Origin: Ruegeria arenilitoris | GTDB lineage: Bacteria; Pseudomonadota; Alphaproteobacteria; Rhodobacterales; Rhodobacteraceae | Length of the DNA stretch: 64,000 nt | NCBI RefSeq assembly: GCF_013032445.1 | Contig: NZ_WQCA01000006.1 | Location: forward strand, 62,001 to 126,000 | Direction: 5' to 3' | In this document: piece after piece, positions 28,471 through 36,385 of the stretch | Layout: each line of letters begins with the position of its first letter | How positions within the stretch are numbered: the first letter of the stretch is position 1 | Translations under genes and position numbers: made by a program | The notes under the pieces: model-generated | The model's database searches: none | What the model was told of the DNA's origin: nothing | Seen by the model: only the letters and a program-made list of their open reading frames with translations

Positions 28471-28842
28471 CTAACCCGCTGCAAAGCCAACTTCGATTTG
28501 CCGAACCCAACCTGACTGACAGCGTTGGGGCAGTGCATTTTGGCCTGAACTACGCTCTTTGCATTGTTTATCGTCCATCGGTGCAACAACTCCGTACCAC
28601 TCCGATGTTTGGTCACAGAGGTACAAAACCTCTCCCGGCTCTAATGTGGTTAATCGACGAGAATAACCTGTTGGTCGGGCGCGCAGCGCCACAGCTTTTT
28701 GATCGACGATTAGAACACCAGGGCAAGGTTCTTCATCGGGCTTAGCTGTGCGTGTCACTTCGCGAGGAACAGCATAAAAAACCACGGCCAATAGAAGTAC
28801 CAGAGCTGCGATCGTTGCCCGCGCTCTTACACTTGAACTCAC
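28471..28842 (-). CDS. Membrane-anchored SH3-like protein in the cobS-cobT cassette
   Basis: This 123-residue protein has an N-terminal membrane segment (about 9-24, ATIAALVLLLAVVFYAV) after a short basic head. An extracytoplasmic domain of bacterial SH3 type follows: KAVALRARPTGYSRRLTTLEPGEVLYLC then SEWYGVVAP and SGWVRQIEVG. Five cysteines in the outer domain could form disulfides. The GTG start overlaps the stop of the upstream DUF2272 gene (GTGA), so the two are translationally coupled. It should sit in the periplasm facing peptidoglycan. A role as partner or inhibitor of the DUF2272 product is a guess from the pairing. Confidence 0.7.
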   Translation of the reverse strand: MSSSVRARATIAALVLLLAVVFYAVPREVTRTAKPDEEPCPGVLIVDQKAVALRARPTGYSRRLTTLEPGEVLYLCDQTSEWYGVVAPMDDKQCKERSSGQNALPQRCQSGWVRQIEVGFAAG

Positions 28843-29612
28843 AAATTATTCCTCATGATTGCATACAGCCGCTGCTCTGGTCGCAAGAAACCGCTTGAGT
28901 TTGTTCGAAACGTTTTGCGTTTGACCGTGTGACCAACATTACCTCCCAGGGTCGAAACATGGTCAGCACGTACCGCGATCACAAAATCACAGTGACTGGC
29001 AAAACGGTCGTGGACTTTTGCATGATCGTAAGTCGCGCTGAAACTACCACGTGCCATACAGACAAGATCCCCGATCTGCGGCTTGTGCTCATTTAAGCGG
29101 AATCCCCAGAAAGAGCCATTTTCGTTGTTTTCCCGCCGACGGATTGCCTGATGAACATAGCGTGAATGTGCGGCAGCTTGCTTAAAGTCGCCGTAGTCAC
29201 CTGTTTGCTGGATACATCACGAAATGAAAGCGGCGGACCAAGGCCACCCTCGGTCCAAACCGTCAAAATCCATGTTTAAGTTGTCCCAATACTCGCCGAC
29301 GAACTTGAAAAAAGGTGTTTGGAATTCTTTTCCTTTGCCCCGGTCAAATCGCAACCACTCTGCCACCGCGGTGCGTACCAGCTTTTCCCGTGGGTCTGAA
29401 ACTGCATCTCGCAAAACGTTTTTGGAAACAAATCCGTCTTTCACGACACTGTCCACTTCAACTTTACAGGGTATCCAGCGGTCACCCTGCTGAGGGCCAG
29501 TTTGGGTTACCGGCGTTGCTTCCGGTAAAAAACCTATAATGTTGTTTCCGAAGCCAGCGGAACTTCTCATATTTGCGCCATACGCGAGTGACGATACAGC
29601 AAAATTGGCCAT
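28839..29612 (-). pseudogene. SH3-DUF2272 protein gene interrupted by one in-frame TGA
   Basis: Codons 1-131 and 133-257 lie in the same frame and together make a full DUF2272-type protein. Only one TGA (29,217-29,219) splits them, where the family normally has Trp (SAAFIS-stop-CIQQTG). The N-terminal part (about 10-70) resembles an SH3 domain. DUF2272 follows from REKLVRTAVAEWLRF, with SFWGFRLNEHKPQIGDLVC and the conserved GGNVGHTVKRKTF after the stop. Relatives are, to my memory, linked with cell-wall hydrolase-like architectures, but no activity is proven. ATG 29,612 has GGAGGG upstream. As read, only a 131-residue fragment is made. A recent TGG-to-TGA change, a sequencing error or readthrough are all possible. 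The DNA is visibly less G+C rich than cobS and cobT. Confidence 0.75.
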
Positions 29613-29761
29613 CTATCCCTCCACTAAAAAATGATCAAAAAAAGAGTATTCCTTAATTCTATCACACATTGGAAATCACCCCAAAACGGACCTGTACCCG
29701 CACGCCTTTACCGAGGCTGATCTTGCTTGCAAAAGTGAAGACGAATGTGATTTATCAAAGC

Positions 29762-31639
29762 ATGACCAAACCCAACGACAACCCCGCTGATCCGTTCAAG
29801 AAGGCTCTGGCCGAGGCCACCAAGGTGATGGCCGACGATCCCGAATTGAACGTCTCATACACGGTCGATCCGTCAGGCCTTTCGGGCGAGTCGATGCGTC
29901 TGCCTCAGGTCAGCCGTCGGATGACCCGCGAAGAGGTTTTGCTGGCGCGCGGAACAGCGGATGCCCTGGCATTGCAGCGCAAATACCACGACGATGCTAC
30001 GCACCTGCGCTATGCGCCTCCGGGCGACATGGCGCGCGACCTTTACGAAGCGATGGAGGTTGCCCGGTGCGAAGCGATGGGCGCGCGGGACATGCCCGGA
30101 ACGGCCAGCAATATCGATGTCAAAATCGGGCATGAAGCGCTGCGCCGCGGCTATGACCAATGCAAACAGCCCGCAGATGCGCCCTTGGCGGTTGCGGCGG
30201 GCTATCTGATCCGCCATCTGGCGACCGGACGGGATCTGCCGCCTGCGGCCGAGAACATCATGAATCTGTGGCGTGGATTCATCGAGGAACAGGCTGGCGG
30301 GACGCTGGAAAACCTCGACGATATCCTCTCGGATCAGGCAGAGTTTGCGAAGTTCGCCCGTCAGATGATTAAGGATTTGGGCTATGGCGACCAGTTGGGG
30401 GATGACCCCGACGAGTTGGATGACGAGCAGGAAGAGCAGGCCGAAGACGACGCCGAGGAACAGCCCGATCCTGATAGCACCGGTGAGGACGATCAGGACG
30501 AACAGGACGCCGACGCAACCCCAGAGCAAACTCAGGAAGAGCAGCAGGATCAATCTCAGGCACAGGTCTCGATGGACGAGATGGCCGAAGATGAGATGGG
30601 TGAAGAGGCCGAAATGCCGGAAGGCGAGGCTCCTCTGGAACCCCCTGCCCCTCCGCCTGCGTCCGAGGCCGATCCGGACTATAAAGTGTATCTGAGCACC
30701 TATGACGAAGAGATTGCGGCCGAGGATTTGGCGGAACCGGCCGAACTGGAACGGCTGCGCGCCTATTTGGATCAGCAGTTGGAACCGTTGAAAGGCGCGG
30801 TGAGCCGTCTGGCAAACAAGCTACAACGCCGCTTGCAAGCCCAGCAAAACCGGTCTTGGGAGTTCGACCGCGAGGAAGGCATACTGGATGCCGGTCGTCT
30901 GGCGCGCGTTGTCGCAAACCCCACCACGCCGCTCAGCTTCAAGGTCGAGAAGGACACAGAGTTCCGGGATACGGTGGTGACGCTGTTACTCGACAACTCC
31001 GGTTCGATGCGGGGTCGTCCGATCTCGATTGCTGCGATCTGTGCGGACGTTCTGGCCCGGACGCTGGAACGTTGCAATGTGAAGGTCGAGATTCTGGGCT
31101 TTACCACCCGTGCATGGAAAGGTGGTCAGGCGCGTGAGGCATGGCTGAACGACGGTCGTCCGCAGCAACCGGGACGTCTGAACGATCTGCGTCACATCAT
31201 TTACAAGGGCGCTGATGCACCTTGGCGGCGGGCGCGACCCAATTTGGGCCTGATGATGAAAGAAGGTCTGCTGAAGGAAAACATCGACGGCGAAGCGCTT
31301 GAATGGGCACATCGCCGGATGATGGCGCGGCGCGAACAGCGCAAGATTTTGATGGTGATCTCGGATGGTGCGCCGGTTGATGATTCAACACTCAGCGTCA
31401 ACCCCGCGAATTATCTGGAAAAACACCTGCGCGACGTGATCGCCATGGTCGAGAAACGCAAGATGGTGGAACTGCTGGCGATCGGGATCGGCCATGATGT
31501 GACTCGTTACTATGACCGCGCCGTGACGATCACTGACGTCGAACAACTGGCGGGTGCGATGACCGAGCAACTGGCGGCGTTGTTCGACAGCGACCCGCGG
31601 GCGCGGGCTCGCGTGATGGGAATGAAGAGGGCCAGCTAA
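29762..31639 (+). CDS. cobT: Cobaltochelatase subunit CobT
   Basis: CobT is the von Willebrand A-type partner of CobS in cobalt insertion during aerobic B12 synthesis. The 625-residue protein has an N-terminal helical domain and a very acidic middle (about 205-305, runs of Asp, Glu and Gln). A C-terminal VWA domain carries the metal-ion site DNSGS (411-415) and later [27 protein letters not shown] 29,762 ([12 protein letters not shown]) matches the family; the frame is open 31 codons further. Its leader is shared with the divergent DUF2272 cassette, so it can no longer rely on a simple cobS-cobT message. The stop codon lies in the loop of a hairpin at 31,630-31,647. Confidence 0.96.
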   Translation: MTKPNDNPADPFKKALAEATKVMADDPELNVSYTVDPSGLSGESMRLPQVSRRMTREEVLLARGTADALALQRKYHDDATHLRYAPPGDMARDLYEAMEVARCEAMGARDMPGTASNIDVKIGHEALRRGYDQCKQPADAPLAVAAGYLIRHLATGRDLPPAAENIMNLWRGFIEEQAGGTLENLDDILSDQAEFAKFARQMIKDLGYGDQLGDDPDELDDEQEEQAEDDAEEQPDPDSTGEDDQDEQDADATPEQTQEEQQDQSQAQVSMDEMAEDEMGEEAEMPEGEAPLEPPAPPPASEADPDYKVYLSTYDEEIAAEDLAEPAELERLRAYLDQQLEPLKGAVSRLANKLQRRLQAQQNRSWEFDREEGILDAGRLARVVANPTTPLSFKVEKDTEFRDTVVTLLLDNSGSMRGRPISIAAICADVLARTLERCNVKVEILGFTTRAWKGGQAREAWLNDGRPQQPGRLNDLRHIIYKGADAPWRRARPNLGLMMKEGLLKENIDGEALEWAHRRMMARREQRKILMVISDGAPVDDSTLSVNPANYLEKHLRDVIAMVEKRKMVELLAIGIGHDVTRYYDRAVTITDVEQLAGAMTEQLAALFDSDPRARARVMGMKRAS

Positions 31640-31683
31640 AGCTGGCCTTGCCTCCGGCGGGAGTATTTTCCAAAAAGATGAAG
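31630..31683 (+). repeat. Hairpin and dispersed 3'-end element after cobT, copy B
   Basis: A 7-bp stem GGCCAGC / GCTGGCC (31,630-31,636 with 31,641-31,647) has the cobT stop codon across its loop side. It is followed by GCCTCCGGCGGGAG, a T-rich TATTTTCC and AAAAAGATGAAG (31,650-31,683). The second part matches copy A at 1,566-1,612 in the T-rich core and the closing AGATGAAG. I recall such motifs after many roseobacter genes. It may act in 3'-end formation or termination. Confidence 0.5.
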
Positions 31684-31712
31684 GGGTAAGCCCGATTTGG
31701 GAGAATTAGGAA

Positions 31713-33494
31713 ATGTTTCAGTCCTTTGAGGTAACCGCGCGCCCGGAACAGGGGCCGCCACGGTTGGCTGCCTTGCGTAAAGAGATCGCGCGCGAGGGAT
31801 TGGATGGGTTTCTGATCCCGCGATCAGACGCGTATCAGGGCGAATACGTTGCCCCACGTGATGAGCGCCTTGCGTGGCTGACTGGTTTCACAGGGTCGGC
31901 CGGGTTTTGCGTCGCTTTGGCCGACATCGCAGGGGTGTTTGTAGACGGGCGATATCGAACTCAGGTCAAGGCACAGGTCGCGGCAGATTTCACTCCCGTA
32001 CCGTGGCCCGAAGTCAGCCTGAGCGCGTGGTTGAAAGAGCAACTGCCCGATGGCGGCAAAGTTGGTTTTGACCATTGGCTTCATGCCGCAGGTCAGATCA
32101 CGAGCACACAGAAGGACCTGACCGGCAGTGGCATCGAACTGGTCCGCTGTGACAATCTGGTGGATCGGGTGTGGGAAGATCAACCCGCCCCACCGATGAA
32201 CCCGATAAAGGCGCATCCGATCGAATTCGCCGGGGAAACCGCAGACAGCAAGATCGCCCGTCTGTCAGAGGCTCTGCGTGAGGCCGACTGCACTGCAGCA
32301 GTGATTACGCTGCCGGACTCGATCATGTGGCTGCTGAATATTCGCGGCTCGGATATCGGCTATAACCCAGTGGCGCACGGATTTGCCATACTGCATGCGG
32401 AAGGGAAGGTAGATTTGTTCATGGCCAAGGAAAAGGTGGCTGTGCCTCTGGACAAGCAAGTTCATGTTCACGCGCCAGATGGTTTTCTGGATGCGATCGC
32501 TGAGTTAGACGGTCAGGTACAGGTCGATCTGAGCACCCTGCCCCAAGCCGTAGCCGATGTGCTGCAGGACAGGATGGTAGATGGCGGCGATCCTTGTGCC
32601 CTGCCCAAAGCCTGTAAGAACGCAGCCGAGATAGCCGGCAGCGCCGAGGCGCATTTGCGCGACGCGGTGGCTGTTATCGAGACTTTGTCTTGGCTGGACG
32701 AACAGACGCCGGGAACCCTGACAGAGACGCAGGTGGTGACCCGTCTGGAAGAGAACCGCCGCAAGGACAACGCGCTGCAGGATATCTCTTTCGATACCAT
32801 AGCGGGCACCGGACCCAATGGTGCTATCATGCATTACCGCGTGACCGAAGAGACCGACAGCCTTCTTGAAGACGGGCATATACTCGTGCTCGACAGCGGT
32901 GGGCAATATCTGGACGGCACCACTGACATCACCCGCACCATTGCCATCGGCAAGGTGGGTGACGAAGAAAAAGCCTGTTTCACCCGCGTGCTCAAAGGCA
33001 TGATCAATCTGTCCATGCTACGCTGGCCCGTTGGCTTGGCTGGGCGCGATATCGAAGGTATCGCGCGGGCGCCGCTTTGGGCTGCGGGACAGGACTTCAA
33101 CCATGGTGTCGGCCATGGTGTGGGTACATATCTGAGCGTCCACGAAGGCCCTCAACGCTTGTCGAAAGTCAGCCACGTACCCCTGCAACCCGGCATGATC
33201 CTGTCGAATGAACCGGGGTATTATCGCGAGGGCGCGTTTGGCATTCGCATCGAAAACCTAGTGGTCGTGCAAGAAGCCCCGGCCTTGCCGGGTGGTGACG
33301 CGGAACGCGCAATGCTGAACTGGCGCACCCTGACCTATGTACCTATCGACCGGCGGTTGATAACGACCGAGATCCTGACAAAGGCAGAGCGCGACTGGCT
33401 GAACGCCTATCACCGCGACGTTGCGGAAAAAATCAGACCAAGGCTGGGCGATGACGCTCAACTGTGGTTGGATGCCGCAACCGCGCCGCTCTGA
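31713..33494 (+). CDS. Aminopeptidase P family protein (Xaa-Pro peptidase)
   Basis: This 593-residue cytoplasmic metallopeptidase of the M24B family removes N-terminal residues preceding proline. It has the three-domain layout of the eukaryotic-type aminopeptidase P: two creatinase-like N-terminal domains (about 1-310), then the pita-bread catalytic domain. Metal ligands can be placed in LDSGGQYLDGTTDITRT (two Asp), GVGHGVGTYLSVHEGP (His), ILSNEPGYY (Glu) and GIRIENLVVV (Glu). The C-terminal block TLTYVPIDRRLI is typical. ATG 31,713 follows a G/A-rich stretch. It stands alone after cobT with its own short leader. Confidence 0.93.
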   Translation: MFQSFEVTARPEQGPPRLAALRKEIAREGLDGFLIPRSDAYQGEYVAPRDERLAWLTGFTGSAGFCVALADIAGVFVDGRYRTQVKAQVAADFTPVPWPEVSLSAWLKEQLPDGGKVGFDHWLHAAGQITSTQKDLTGSGIELVRCDNLVDRVWEDQPAPPMNPIKAHPIEFAGETADSKIARLSEALREADCTAAVITLPDSIMWLLNIRGSDIGYNPVAHGFAILHAEGKVDLFMAKEKVAVPLDKQVHVHAPDGFLDAIAELDGQVQVDLSTLPQAVADVLQDRMVDGGDPCALPKACKNAAEIAGSAEAHLRDAVAVIETLSWLDEQTPGTLTETQVVTRLEENRRKDNALQDISFDTIAGTGPNGAIMHYRVTEETDSLLEDGHILVLDSGGQYLDGTTDITRTIAIGKVGDEEKACFTRVLKGMINLSMLRWPVGLAGRDIEGIARAPLWAAGQDFNHGVGHGVGTYLSVHEGPQRLSKVSHVPLQPGMILSNEPGYYREGAFGIRIENLVVVQEAPALPGGDAERAMLNWRTLTYVPIDRRLITTEILTKAERDWLNAYHRDVAEKIRPRLGDDAQLWLDAATAPL

Positions 33495-33553
33495 CACCGG
33501 ACTGTTACATATACCGGGCAGAGGAGAGGCCCAGAAGAGACGAGGAAAGAGAA

Positions 33554-33895
33554 ATGGTTGAGATCACAATCCGCAAGGCGCCGGGCAAATGGAGCGTTCG
33601 TTCAGGTGGTGCCATTCTGGGCGAAAGTACTGGCGCACTGGAATTGACCGAAGGTGATCTGACCCCGGTGATCTATTTTCCCCGCTCGGATATCGCGATG
33701 GCGTTTCTGGACGCAACCGACAAGGTTACGAATTGCCCGCATAAAGGAGACGCAACGCATTTCTCAATCGTCAACAAATCCTCGGTAACCGAGAACGCAG
33801 CTTGGAGTTATGAGGATCCGATCCCGAACATGGCCGAAATCAAAGGCTATGTGGCATTTTACCCGATCGAATCCGTGAAGATTGAGCAACTTTAG
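33554..33895 (+). CDS. DUF427 domain protein
   Basis: This 113-residue protein matches DUF427, a small all-beta cytoplasmic family, by the opening MVEITIRKAPGKWSVRSGG. VIYFPRSDIAMAFLDATDK and the central NCPHKGDATHFSIV correspond to the family's CPWKGxAxY pattern, and the SYEDPIPNMAEIKGYVAFYP end is also typical. No biochemical role is established to my knowledge. AAAGAGA lies just upstream of ATG 33,554; the frame is open for 30 more codons with no family resemblance. It follows the aminopeptidase gene by 59 bases and could share its transcript. Confidence 0.9.
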   Translation: MVEITIRKAPGKWSVRSGGAILGESTGALELTEGDLTPVIYFPRSDIAMAFLDATDKVTNCPHKGDATHFSIVNKSSVTENAAWSYEDPIPNMAEIKGYVAFYPIESVKIEQL

Positions 33896-34169
33896 GGTTG
33901 AAGTCCGATGGTAGCAGTCGTTTCAACGACAGCGTTTGGACGTTTAGGCCAGCCTTCAGGCGACCATAAAAGTCCTTGTTCTTAGCACTTTGACGGCGCA
34001 CTTTCTCGTGTCTTACGGTCTGTGTACGTATGGCAGTTTGGAAATTCCTTTCCGCACCGAACAAGGCGAGGAAGATGCAACCGGGGCACCTCGGTTCTCT
34101 TCTGAAGCTTGATCAGATTTGAATCACTTGCAATAGTTATGCATTTATTTCGTTTTGAAAGGTATGACT

Positions 34170-34649
34170 ATGAAACTCAACTCATTACTGGTCACCGCAC
34201 TTGGTGCAACCCTGCTCGCAACTTCTGCATTCAGCGAAAGTAAGCCAAGCGGTGCAAAAAACGCAGATCCTCAACAGGTTATCGACATTTACCTGGGCAA
34301 GACCTGGAATTGGAGCAAAGGAGGTTCTTATTGGGGTTCAGGCGGCCAGTTTCAGGCTGTTTGGGACGACGACCCAAGCGATCCCGCGGTCAGTTATACA
34401 GACGGAAAGTGGTACGTAACTTCAAAAGGTACTCTTTGTTACGAGACCGTTTGGCATTGGACTGGCAAAGATAAAGCAGACGAAGTTCTTAAAAACTGCT
34501 GGCGGCATGTGATTGATAAAGACGGGCAGGTGTGGCGCAGCGACCACCGCGACCAGAATGACTTTCATAAACTTGATCTGGGCAAGATCGCGAACGGTAA
34601 CAAAATTAAACCCACGTACAACAAGTACAAGAAGATGGTGAATAGCTAG
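34170..34649 (+). CDS. Secreted DUF995 family protein
   Basis: This 159-residue protein has a clear N-terminal signal peptide (MKLNSLLVTALGATLLATSAFS, cleavage likely after about residue 20). A DUF995-type domain follows, with IYLGKTWNWSKGGSYWGSGGQFQAVW, VTSKGTLCYETVWHW and CWRHVIDKDGQVWRS. The family is of unknown function and periplasmic. I chose ATG 34,170 because GAAAGG lies about seven bases upstream; ATG 34,164 and TTG 34,155 are also in frame. Codon use is visibly more A/T-rich than in neighbouring genes, and both flanks are AT-rich non-coding DNA, which suggests acquisition from elsewhere. Confidence 0.85.
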   Translation: MKLNSLLVTALGATLLATSAFSESKPSGAKNADPQQVIDIYLGKTWNWSKGGSYWGSGGQFQAVWDDDPSDPAVSYTDGKWYVTSKGTLCYETVWHWTGKDKADEVLKNCWRHVIDKDGQVWRSDHRDQNDFHKLDLGKIANGNKIKPTYNKYKKMVNS

Positions 34650-35017
34650 TTCATCCTAATTGTGAGTCCGGGATAAGCCTATCGCAAAGAACCCAGTTTC
34701 TTAACGCTGTCAGTAAATGCGCCGCAGCAACAGTAGAAGCAGCCAATTGGTTCTTCCAATAGCGCTTAATTAGACTCCGCTTCCGTTACTTTTTCCGTAC
34801 GGTTTGCTCTTTGATGAGTGACACACAGAACCCCCAAACTTCAACTCGCTGTTTGTTTTTGGGCGAGATAGGTAGGTTGTGAAAACGAAATGAGTCAGAC
34901 GTGGCGTTGTAAAAGAGGCACTCAAAACGTGAACGTTGGGCGGAACCTCACGCACCTGTTTCATGCAAGTGATCGGCAGCCGGTGCACACTGGACATGGA
35001 TACCACCGGAGGATGCC
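34650..35017. other. Intergenic stretch with no recognised gene
   Basis: These 368 bases between the DUF995 and DUF3179 genes are AT-richer than average. Only short frames exist (the longest is 78 codons on the minus strand, 34,770-35,006), with no family resemblance or ribosome site. The end supplies GGAGG for the DUF3179 start. I see no RNA gene, terminator or repeat. Confidence 0.6.
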
Positions 35018-36385
35018 ATGTCGATCACACGCCGCAGTTTCACTGGAATGCTGGGGGCCGGGGCCGTTTTTCCCAGCATACTTTCAGCGCAAGAGGACCC
35101 AGTGCTTGAAGCCGTCAGATCAACTCTGTTTGGCAGCAACGCCGAGTTTGAACAAGGCATGGCTTTTCTTGTTCAACGCGGCAATCCAGATGTGGTTCCG
35201 GCCCTGATCACTGGCATGCGCTTTGGTCGGCGGCGTAGCGATGAAATCGTCGAGGTTATGCAATCCCTGACTGGTGAAAACATCGGAACAGATTGGTTCG
35301 ACTGGATGCTGTGGCAGGAAAGGAATCCGCAACTGGTTCCCCACCCTTCGCTGATCCCGTTCAAGCGCGAAGTGCTGCTGGGCATCGACCAGAATTTCGA
35401 CGACTTCTTGCGCTCCGAGTACCTGCAGCGGGACAAGATGAAAATCCGGTTGGAGGAGATAACGTGGGGCGGTGTGCGCAAGGACGGCATCCCGTCTCTG
35501 GACAACCCGACGCTGATAACAGCCGCGCGGGCCGATTATCTGAAAGAGGACGATCTGGTCTTTGGCGTCACGATCAACGGGGATGAACGCGCCTATCCGC
35601 TGCGCATCATGGGTTGGCACGAAATGTTCAACGAGGTGATTGGCGGCGTGCCGGTCGCGTTGGCTTATTGTACACTTTGCGGCTCGGGCATTTTGTTCGA
35701 AACCCAGGTTACGGGGCGGCGCAAACCACTGGTTTTCGGTTCCTCTGGGTTCCTGTACCGCTCGAACAAGCTGATGTTTGACCGCGAGACCCATTCGCTT
35801 TGGAACCAGTACACCGGCAAGCCCGTTGTGGGGCCACTGGTGGGCAGCGGGATAGAGTTGAAACAACGCCCCGTGGTGATCACCACATGGCAAAGCTGGA
35901 AGGCCTCGCACCCCGGAACCCGTGTCCTGTCGCTGAAAACAGGGCACCGGCGCAACTATGGATCAGGGGTGGTTTACAATGAGTACTTTGCCTCGCCGGA
36001 TTTGATGTTCCCGGCGCTGGTCGATCAATCCGATCATCGACAGAAAGACTACGTCTTTGCCATCCGTCAATTCGGCGCAGCGCGGGCCTGGCCGTTGAGG
36101 GCGTTCAGCAAAACCCGCGTGATCAACGACGCGATTGCCAATCGACCTCTGGTCCTGATCGGCAATTCCGATAAGCGCGCCGTCCGCGCCTATGAGAGGA
36201 AATCGCACCAGTTCAAAGCCTCAGACGGCGGGCTTGTGGATCAGGCCGGTCAGAAATGGACCCTGACCGAAGAGGCCCTGATCGGGTCGAACGGCACCCG
36301 GCTTCCGCGGGTTGCAGGCCACATCTCGTACTGGTTCGCCTGGGACAATTATCTGGGCGACACGGCGACGGTGTATCGCGGCTAG
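35018..36385 (+). CDS. Tat-exported DUF3179 family protein
   Basis: This 455-residue protein starts with a twin-arginine signal (TRRSFTGMLGAGAVFPSIL, cut near SAQ) and so should be exported folded. The DUF3179 domain occupies about 150-440. It has DLVFGVTINGDERAYPLRIMGWHE, the cysteine pair in ALAYCTLCGSG, VFGSSGFLYRSNKLMFDRET, LWNQYTGKPVVG and GYGSGVVYNEYF-like elements. The paired Cys and conserved His suggest metal or cofactor binding, but no activity is known to me. GGAGG lies seven bases before ATG 35,018. The stop TAG forms the palindrome CTAG with the stop of clcA on the other strand. Confidence 0.87.
   Translation: MSITRRSFTGMLGAGAVFPSILSAQEDPVLEAVRSTLFGSNAEFEQGMAFLVQRGNPDVVPALITGMRFGRRRSDEIVEVMQSLTGENIGTDWFDWMLWQERNPQLVPHPSLIPFKREVLLGIDQNFDDFLRSEYLQRDKMKIRLEEITWGGVRKDGIPSLDNPTLITAARADYLKEDDLVFGVTINGDERAYPLRIMGWHEMFNEVIGGVPVALAYCTLCGSGILFETQVTGRRKPLVFGSSGFLYRSNKLMFDRETHSLWNQYTGKPVVGPLVGSGIELKQRPVVITTWQSWKASHPGTRVLSLKTGHRRNYGSGVVYNEYFASPDLMFPALVDQSDHRQKDYVFAIRQFGAARAWPLRAFSKTRVINDAIANRPLVLIGNSDKRAVRAYERKSHQFKASDGGLVDQAGQKWTLTEEALIGSNGTRLPRVAGHISYWFAWDNYLGDTATVYRG

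Noticed and set aside
29217..29219. TGA as a selenocysteine codon in the DUF2272 gene
   Set aside because: The family has Trp at this column as I remember it, the next codon is already Cys, and no obvious stem-loop of SECIS type directly follows. A TGG-to-TGA change explains it more simply.
34770..35006. 78-codon minus-strand frame between DUF995 and DUF3179
   Set aside because: It has no ribosome site, family resemblance or sensible composition, and runs into the DUF3179 leader.
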